Shown: piece after piece, positions 57,174 to 64,000 of the stretch
How the letters are laid out: the number at the start of each line of letters is the position of its first letter
Numbering within the stretch: position 1 is the stretch's first letter
Assembly (NCBI GenBank): GCA_963565915.1
Contig: OY751489.1
Location: forward strand, 4,278,001-4,342,000
Direction: 5' to 3'
Length of the DNA stretch: 64,000 nt
Source: Entoloma clypeatum
Lineage: Eukaryota; Basidiomycota; Agaricomycetes; Agaricales; Entolomataceae
The notes under the pieces: generated by a model
What the model was told of the DNA's origin: nothing
The model's input: the letters and a program-made list of their open reading frames with translations, nothing else
Databases searched by the model: none
Position numbers and translations under genes: made by a program

Positions 57174-58106
57174 CTATACATCCAGGCAAAGGTCTTTTAC
57201 TGAGGGATAGTCAAGAACATGAGACCATGATCTGCAAACTAAAGCCATCGGCAACAGGGTCTCGCGCCACGGTTTCCATTCACCCAGGACAGCACATATC
57301 GCAATTCGGCGGACGACTTCGGGGGGGATTTGGGGAAATGGGGGCCGATCCTCCGACTCTGACGGAAGGATTCTGAGATTGTGCACAGTCACCGGCAAAA
57401 CCGCCATGCGCAGCACGCTCAAACCGCACGTACTACGGACTGGCATTGAGCCAGGACCATATACCTCCTGGTCGGTCTGAATGAAGGCGAACACGGAATG
57501 GGAGTCGGGGGTGCATGGATGGGTGCGGTCATATGCGATGCGTAGTTTGTTGACACCACCCTCTGCCAGGTTTATCGGGATTAGCCTTGTGAACGACTGA
57601 CGGGGCCAGGCGTGGTCGCATCGGAGGGTGGCGACTAACTCGAATACGACGGTGCAGGGTGCCTTCGCTACAGGCCCCGGTTTGATATCGTGGGGGAGTG
57701 GTTCGCTGTGATCCACCATGGTTTTGCGCTGCTCATACAACCAACTTCTGACGGAGCGGGGCTGACGTCCCTTCGGGCCGCGGGGAACTGAATGAAGGGG
57801 ATGGACGTAATCTTTGACGGACTAATTCAAGTCAAGTCCGAGTCAGCTTGAAAGCAAGTCCGAGACGGTTGAAAAGGGACGTACGATGTCCTGTAGCAGG
57901 TTGCTCTCCCGATATGCGATTATGACTCGAATCCCACAGAAACTTCTCCAGGCACCCCCATCCAACGCTATAGAGACCATAAACAGATGCCTCCATCCTC
58001 GATAGGACGGGCCATGGTGCGTGTCGAAGGTCGACCAGTAGTGTGACGGATTAGGTTCAGCTTCAAGTTGACTTGTTGTCATCTGCGTGCCAATTGCGGG
58101 TATCAT
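57174..58106 (-). CDS. F-box protein (paralogue B), shortened after the F-box
   Basis: Exons 58106-57885 and 57821-57174 with a 63-nt GT-AG intron at the same place as the first intron of paralogue A; 289 residues. It shares with A the blocks GPSYRGWRHLFMVSIALDGG, YDRTHPCTPDSHSVFAF, TVHNLRILP, RPPFPQIPPEVVRRIA and LLPMALVCRSWSHVLD. The frame ends 11 residues after the F-box, with no LRR part. Either it is a truncated tandem copy or a further exon has been lost. Tandem duplication is the simplest origin. Confidence 0.75.
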
Positions 58107-58388
58107 ATAGAGGAGAAGAATAAGCTTCTAACTCTTTACAAGTATATGGGCAACGTCTCACAGGTTTAACCCTATTCATCATCCCTAAATTGACAATCGA
58201 GGACGGCCTTCAATATGTTTCGTATCTCTTTGCACAATTCCACTGGAATGGCGGATATATGCCCCCTGGCGTGTTTAGGTTCGACCTCTCCTCTCTCTGG
58301 ACCCGTTACTGTTGCGGCAAGCTTGACCTGCATCATGATGTTCGTCCTTGTAGATTTGTGAACGTAACTTTGCAGAAAAGCCTCCAAG

Positions 58389-58460
58389 TCCGATATGGTG
58401 TACCTGTACATGGGTAATCGACAACATCGTAGCGCTCGGGGTTCGATTCCTCGTATCGGA
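58389..58460 (+). tRNA. tRNA-Glu-like gene or pseudogene
   Basis: 72 nt. The seven-base acceptor arms TCCGATA and TATCGGA pair perfectly, the T-arm CGGGG-TTCGATT-CCTCG is well formed, and the B box GGTTCGATTCC is canonical. TCCGATATGGTGTA at the 5' end resembles fungal tRNA-Glu. But the D and anticodon arms do not pair and no Glu anticodon sits in a 7-base loop. So the ends are tRNA-like while the middle is altered; a pseudogene is most likely. The LINE tail begins 46 bp downstream. Confidence 0.45.
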
Positions 58461-58697
58461 ACATGGCAGAGAAGGAGTTCATTGTTTTCACAAGGACTCG
58501 GAAACTTTTTTTTTTTTTTTTTTTTTTTTTAAAACCTCAATTTATATTCCGGCGCCCGATCGCAGTCCGGTCTTGTACACTAAGTTACAAATTTAACGAG
58601 AACTACATACGAGAGTATTGGATAGTAATGCCCTGTGGTCACGGCACATGTGCGGAGAGAAATATATAAGTATCCGAGAGTGGGGTCCGCCCATGGA

Positions 58698-61600
58698 TCA
58701 AGTCCACCAGAACAGACCCCGTATATAAACTACATACGCCCGTAGGCAGAGACCGTAGTAACTAGAGAGACCGTGAAGGAAGGAAAACATAACACTGAAG
58801 CTCACCCGATAAGTTAGGGTGGGGGGAAAGGCGAATAACGCGGGATGGTTTGCGAGCATCCCCAGGAAATTGCCGATGTTGTACCGTTTGTTGGAGGTGT
58901 CGTCCCTATCAAAGAGAGGACATTTGTGGAGGAGGTGGTCGACCGTCTCGAGGGTGTCATTGTCGCAGGCACACGTGAATGGGCCTGGATGGTTGAAGCG
59001 TTGTCTATAGGCACCGATGGGAGCGTGGCCCAGGGTGGCGCGGGTGAGGCGAGCGAACAGCGCATTGTTGTTGCCTGCCCAGGAGTTGAGCCACGGTCCA
59101 CCTTTGACGTGGTCTGGTTGGAATACCCTCTCTTTGTCTCCAGTGTGGAGAGGAAGGAAGGAGCGACCTCGGAATTCGGGGGCGGAATGAAGTTTGCGCC
59201 ATCCATCTACGGCGCTGGTAGCGGCAGCGGTACGGGCAAAGTTGGGCAACAGGGGAGACAAGGCTGTTCCTTGAGTCGATTTAAAGTGACGTGATGGGTC
59301 GGGGAAGGCAGAACCCCACTCAGACGTGAGAGGTGTGTCGAGGTGGACATGGATGACGCCAGCTCCAGCGAGGAAGGGCCGGAGGAGACGGGAAATGCTG
59401 CAGGAGACAGAGTGGCCCGCATGAATGGAACCTGTATCGAGGGCGAGTTGGACAGCCTGTATGTTTTGGGTGAAGATGTGGATCTCCGTGACATAAGGAG
59501 CGTGGGTGATGACCTTGCTAAGGCCAAGAAGGGTGGCGACGATGAGAGTCTCAGGGGCGAGGCTTCTACCTGCGCTGGCTCTGGTCATATGGGGGTCTTG
59601 AGCGTGACGACCAATGGAGGGGGCGAACCGGACTACCGCAACTGCCGACGACAATGTCTTACCGACGCTGGGCCAGGCAGCGATGCAGAAGGCCGCTTGG
59701 TGATTTTCTTCCTCGGCGGTGGTGAGGATGTCTTTGAGGTAGGAGTAACGTTTCTTGTCGTCATCGACCTGTGGGGCGTCCCAGATGAAGGAATCCGGGT
59801 AAAGGTTGAGTATGCGATTTCCCGGGCGAGCCTCCTCGCTCAGGTAGTCGGATCTCTCAAGTTTGACGGCGATCATCAGGTTCTGAATGTCGACGATTGG
59901 GCTAGGGGTCTTATTCTCCGCCTTGAGCAAAAGCTCGCAGACGACAGGATGAGTGACGGGAAGCTGGGCAGCTCTGATTCGGGAGCGCTGCACAAGCTTG
60001 GTGATGTGTTGTCTAGCAGGCATGAGCCCCGCAATAGCGAGGACACCCCCGGTAGGCGACCGATTGAAAGTGCCGGTGATCCATCTGGCGGCTCTATAGT
60101 GGACTGAGTTCAACAGGTTGAAAGCAGTTTTGAGGCGTGGACCGTTGTAGTACCAGAGTTGGCATCCATACGTGAGGATCGGCATGACGCACGACACGTA
60201 TAGGAGGCGTTTGAGGCGGGGTGAGAGACCGCGTGAGGAGTTGCCAAGGAGGAGGGGAATGGATGTGAGCGCCTTGGTGGCATAGAAGCGTCTGTGCTCA
60301 TTGAAGGTCAGACGACGATCGAAGAAGAAGCCGAGGTAGCGCCAGAAGGCCTTGACTTGGAGGGGAGGTTGACCGGGTAGTCGAATGATAGGGTATGACG
60401 GAGAGACAGTTCGGGTGAAGAACATGAGTTCGTCTTTCGTCGGTTCAGTGGCCAGCCCCATGTCGATGAGGATGCCGTCGATGGCTTTTCGGCCAGCCCG
60501 TAGGTGGGAGCCGATAGCGTCAAGGTCAGAAGACTGGGCGATGAGCATGCCGTCGTCTACGAAGGAGAAGAGATCCAGGTATTGCGCGTGTCCACGGCTG
60601 TAGAAGATTCTGAGGGCCGGCGAAAGATAGATGCCGGAGAGGATGGGGGAGAGCGCCGAGCCTTGACCCACACCAAAGAGGATTTCGAAGAGGTCTGAGA
60701 CATTCTGTCCTGAGACAAAACGAGTAGACCGTCCACGAAGATAAGATTCAAAGAACTTACTCAAGGCGGCTGAAAACCCCAGCCGCCGTAGTACTCCTAA
60801 CAAGAATTGATGGTCCAGAGAAGGGAAGAATTGCGCGATGTTGAAGGCCACAACCCCTGTGTCACGTTTCTTCGCCCATCCATTCCGGACTCTGTGTGTT
60901 ATGATGATGCCAGCATCAGTTGTAGATCTGTAGCGAAGTCCGCCGAACTGGTATCGGTGGACAAGGCTGTACTTAGTGCATTTGAATTGCATTCAATTGG
61001 CGATGACTTTCTCGATAATCTTTGCCACCGTGTTGAGGAGAACGATGGGTCGAAACGACTTGGGTTTATCGTAAGTTTCTTTGCCAGGCTTTGGTATGAT
61101 AACCGTGACGGAGGTTTTGAAAGCTGCAGGCCAGCAAGAATAATCTATGCAGGCGTTAGCTAGGGCTGTAATGCGTGTCAACACTTCATCTTTTTGGAGG
61201 AGACGCTTGAGGAGAGCCCATGATACGTGGTCCGGACCAGGGGCAGATTTGGGATTGCATTTGAGGACAAGGGAGGTAATCTCGGGACCCGTAATTGGTA
61301 TCCAGTCGCGAGTGGGTTCTTGTGGGATTTCGTCGAGGATATCCATCTTAGGAGAGTTCAGAGGAGGCGTATGAAAGGCCTTATCAAAAGCGTCAAACAT
61401 GTCGTTAGAAGAGTGGAGAACGTCACCATTGGCCCCCTTCAAATTTGCAAGGGGGTCTGAGCGACGGGGCTTGTGCCAGTCCATGAGGGACCAGGGGTTT
61501 TTTTGGGAGAGGGCGATGGTCTCGATTTGATCTTCAAAGAATTCTCGTTTGGCCGCGCGGATTACCGCCCGAAGATTGCTATAATCAATGGGAGATTTGG

Positions 61601-62633
61601 TATCAAGGTATACTTGCCTGGCTAAGTCGCAAGTCTTGCTCCACCACGAGTGGGAGTGCGATCCTGCGCCTTTGACTGGGCGAGAGTGAGTATCCCAGTT
61701 CTCAGAAAGGGCTGTCTGGAGGTTAGTAGCTGCAGTCTCGACGTCCTGGGCTGAGGCATAGGAGTCGGGGACCGCGCTAAAGGTGACTAAGAGACCTGCG
61801 ACATATTCTTCATAGGTTTTCAAGGGAAAGATCTGCCGGACCAACGGCTGGTACAGAGTCGAGGGCAGGTAGACGGTCAGGGGGACGTGGTCAGAAGTGT
61901 CGCGTTCGAAGGGACACAAAAAGCGTTCGCACTTTCTAGGCCTGGAGGCCGGGAGGAAGACGAGGTCGAGCGTGGAGGGCCGGTGTAGTGGGTTGTCCGG
62001 GATCCGTGTGGGAGGGTCAGTATTCGTTCCGCTGAGCGTAAGGTCAAGGGAAGAAGCGACATGCATGAGATCGGTAGAGAGGCTCGAGGCATAGGGGACT
62101 GCCACGTTCCAGAGAGTGGATGGGCAGTTGAAGTCGCCGCCAAGAAAGATGACGGGGGAGGGGAGTGTGTGGGTGTTACGGGTGAGCCATTTGATGGCCG
62201 TCCCTGAAGCGTCGGAGTACACGTTGATGAGAAAGACTTGCCGAGATTTGGTGGGCCATAGGGATAAGATTTGGATGTCGGATGGGGCATCAAATTCGTG
62301 ATGGAGAACAGGGCGCAAATGCGCGATGTTAGTGTTGAAGTAGGCTACCGTACGGGCTGAGGAGTCGGCCGTGGAAGCGTCTGAGCATATCCAGGATGGG
62401 TTTCGGGGATAGGAATAGATAGGGGATCCACTCTTGGAAGAGGTGGAAACGGTGTGGCGGGCAAGGTACTTGACAGGTTCCTGTACAAAATAGATATCGA
62501 TATCTTTGTTGTGTCTAACAAGGAAAGATTCAATGATAGCATTAGTTCTCCGAACATTATGGGTACGTAGCTTAAGGGAGACCAGCTCGTCCACGTCAGG
62601 TGCTGCGGTTGTATCAACCATTAACAACGCCAT
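58698..62633 (-). pseudogene. LINE ORF2: endonuclease and reverse transcriptase
   Basis: One frame of about 1311 codons from ATG 62633 (or 62621) to 58698, broken once by TGA at 60995-60993. The AP-type endonuclease shows VQEP, LGGDFNCP, STLDLVFL and SDHVPL. RT has PKSFRPIVLLNTVAKI, motif A as VVAFNIAQF, SALSPILSGIYLSPAL and motif C FVDDG. In relatives motif A is F-D-I; here the metal-binding Asp is Asn. The C-terminus has a zinc-like CACDNDTLETVDHLLHKC. ORF2 starts overlap the ORF1 stop by a few bases (ATG 62621 and TGA 62616), which suits termination-reinitiation. The stop falls at an Arg position of relatives (CGA to TGA). Confidence 0.92.
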
Positions 62634-64000
62634 CGGAGGGGCTGGTCCCACTAGTTGTGGCAGTTTGCGTGGGTTCTGGTCCAGGTCCTGTAGGCGCAAC
62701 GTCCTCCATGCTGTCCAGAACCTCAAAGCGATTACGATCAGTGGGGACAAGGGTTGCAACCTTGGCCGCCGTCGTGGTGGTGGGGCGGGCAGCCTTGGCT
62801 GCTTTGCGAGACGCATCTTTCGTAGCGGCTTTATCATATGCCTTACGGTGGAAAGAGGGGTCGAAGCGGTTCTTCCAGAACTTGCATATGGTGGAGTCAG
62901 AACGGTGGTCTTCACCACAGTTGCGACACCTTGGGGCGTGGTCGCACGGCTGCCCAGCAGGGGTGGGAGCGATGGGAGGATTGGCTTTAGGCGCGCCCTT
63001 GCAACAGGGGGCGTGATGCCTGTGGTTGTCGACGTGGTGAGGGCCACCACACACGGAACAGAGTTGGGGTCTAGAGGGGCAGCCAGTTCCATTGTCTCGG
63101 ATCTGATGCCCCCACTGGAAGCAGTTTCTGCAGAGGGGGACGCCGATGCGCTTGTCCGCCTGTCTGATGGGGGAGGGCCTAAAGTTCGCCTCGACGTTCC
63201 AGCGAATCTTGGTCTTGATGAGGGTGTTCAGGGTAGCCCCACTCTGGGAGTCCTGGATGTCGAAATAGACTGTACACATATCCGCAGTTTTTGAATAGGT
63301 GACGATCCGAGCAGCAGACGTGAGGGCGACTCGTTTCCTCATGACAGCAAAGCAGTGTTTCATGATGATTTTGCCAATGGCCTCAGACGAAATGGGTTCA
63401 TCGTTGAGGACGCGGGGTACGCCAGTCAACTTTAAGAAGGATTTAGATGTCGGAAGATAGACATTGATCTCCGCATCGTCGGCTTTGAGCAAGCATTCAA
63501 CGAACTTGCCGATGTTGGTGAGTTCGACGTCAGTGGGGACGACCCGACCGGTGGAACTGATGGTTTTCATCCTCAATCCTTCAGGGCATAAGTCAGCAGC
63601 CTCGAGGGAGAGAGGAGAGTTGAGGTTCGCAAGCGCTTCAAGAGCAGCTTTATGAACCTCGTCACGTTTCTTGAAAAGAGCCCACTCAGAGCTCGATATC
63701 ATGACAAAGCGCCTATTGGCACCCTTGGTGGTCGAGGACACTCTGGGCTTAGGAACCGCAGGAGCCTTCGGGGTGGGTACATCGCCTCCAGTTTCTGCAG
63801 GCACTTTGCCCGTAGGCGCGGCGTGTGCTCCACTCTTGGCTTTGTTGGCGTAGGAAGGTCTGGGAGCTCTGTTGTAGGCAGAGCCCCTGGGCGGTAAGGG
63901 CGGGAATGCCGACGTGTCGTCGATCCTGGGGGCTCGCTTGACCGTTCCAGAGGATAGACCCCTGGAAGGCTGGGCTGCTGGGGCAGGCGCCAAGGGTAAA
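62614..64000 (-). CDS. LINE ORF1 (gag-like, zinc knuckles), 5'-partial
   Basis: Open from the window edge to TGA 62616-62614; at least 459 codons. Proline/alanine-rich start, a middle part with an RRM-like shape, then three zinc-knuckle-type clusters: CRNCFQWGH with a distal Cys, CSVCGGPHHVDNH, and CRNCGEDH with a distal Cys. This is the usual ORF1 of Agaricomycete Tad-like elements, a nucleic-acid-binding chaperone of the RNP. No stops seen in this frame, in contrast to ORF2. The true ATG is beyond the window. Confidence 0.88.
   Translation of the reverse strand, partial: LPLAPAPAAQPSRGLSSGTVKRAPRIDDTSAFPPLPPRGSAYNRAPRPSYANKAKSGAHAAPTGKVPAETGGDVPTPKAPAVPKPRVSSTTKGANRRFVMISSSEWALFKKRDEVHKAALEALANLNSPLSLEAADLCPEGLRMKTISSTGRVVPTDVELTNIGKFVECLLKADDAEINVYLPTSKSFLKLTGVPRVLNDEPISSEAIGKIIMKHCFAVMRKRVALTSAARIVTYSKTADMCTVYFDIQDSQSGATLNTLIKTKIRWNVEANFRPSPIRQADKRIGVPLCRNCFQWGHQIRDNGTGCPSRPQLCSVCGGPHHVDNHRHHAPCCKGAPKANPPIAPTPAGQPCDHAPRCRNCGEDHRSDSTICKFWKNRFDPSFHRKAYDKAATKDASRKAAKAARPTTTTAAKVATLVPTDRNRFEVLDSMEDVAPTGPGPEPTQTATTSGTSPSDGVVNG

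Larger units (their letters stand above)
58506..64000 (-). mobile_element. Tad/jockey-type LINE, 5' end outside the window
   Basis: On the minus strand: ORF1, ORF2, a 3' untranslated region of about 165 nt and a terminal A tail (25 T on the plus strand, 58506-58530). No LTRs. The 5' end and 5' target duplication lie beyond 64000. ORF2 carries an in-frame TGA and a changed catalytic residue, so this copy is dead. Confidence 0.93.

Noticed and set aside
59343..60107. 254-codon plus-strand ORF
   Set aside because: Antisense shadow of LINE ORF2; no domain and opposite to conserved RT sequence.
62506..63294. 262-codon plus-strand ORF
   Set aside because: Antisense to LINE ORF1/ORF2 overlap; glycine/valine-rich shadow of proline/alanine coding.

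Overview
The window looks like a basidiomycete (mushroom-forming, Agaricomycete-type) nuclear genome. Nearly all host genes are split by many 45-80 nt GT-AG introns, several exons are only 3-28 nt, and the gene content is typical of this group: a fungal sesquiterpene synthase next to a multi-exon P450, F-box families, a PPPDE-thioredoxin-PUL fusion, and Ty3/gypsy, Ty1/copia and Tad/jockey-type elements. I do not name a species.

Layout. 1-21.4 kb is a nest of transposable elements. At least seven non-autonomous elements with hAT-type ends (TAGTG...CACTA), five of them with recognisable 8-bp target duplications, sit inside older gypsy and LINE relics. Most carry the same 20-bp degenerate minisatellite. 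A structurally complete copia element (15624-21380; identical LTRs; 5-bp duplication TCTAA) landed exactly inside the target duplication of one hAT element. 21.4-23 kb is repeat-rich. 22.8-58.1 kb is the gene-bearing core: a small cysteine-rich secreted protein, a CsbD-like stress protein, an F-box protein, AP-2 sigma, an RCC1-like remnant, a terpene synthase/P450 pair with relics of a second pair, the AAA ATPase AFG2, GPI16, RCE1 (cut by a 200-N gap), small hypotheticals, an F-box gene, a PPPDE-Trx-PUL protein divergent from a peroxisomal-type acyl-CoA ligase, and two tandem F-box paralogues. 58.5-64 kb is a LINE on the minus strand, decayed, with its 5' end outside the window.

How the parts relate. 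AP-2 sigma (endocytosis), AFG2 (ribosome maturation), GPI16 (GPI anchoring) and RCE1 (CAAX processing) are unrelated housekeeping genes lying side by side. The clearest functional unit is the terpene synthase with its P450: both exist once intact and once as a relic, in complementary positions, which indicates duplication of a divergent synthase-P450 pair followed by reciprocal loss. Decay of the elements follows one pattern throughout: premature stops are CGA-to-TGA changes at CpG, and the catalytic Asp of the LINE reverse transcriptase is lost by the matching change on the other strand.

Gene models here were built by hand from splice signals, reading phase and remembered family conservation; no alignment or RNA evidence was available.
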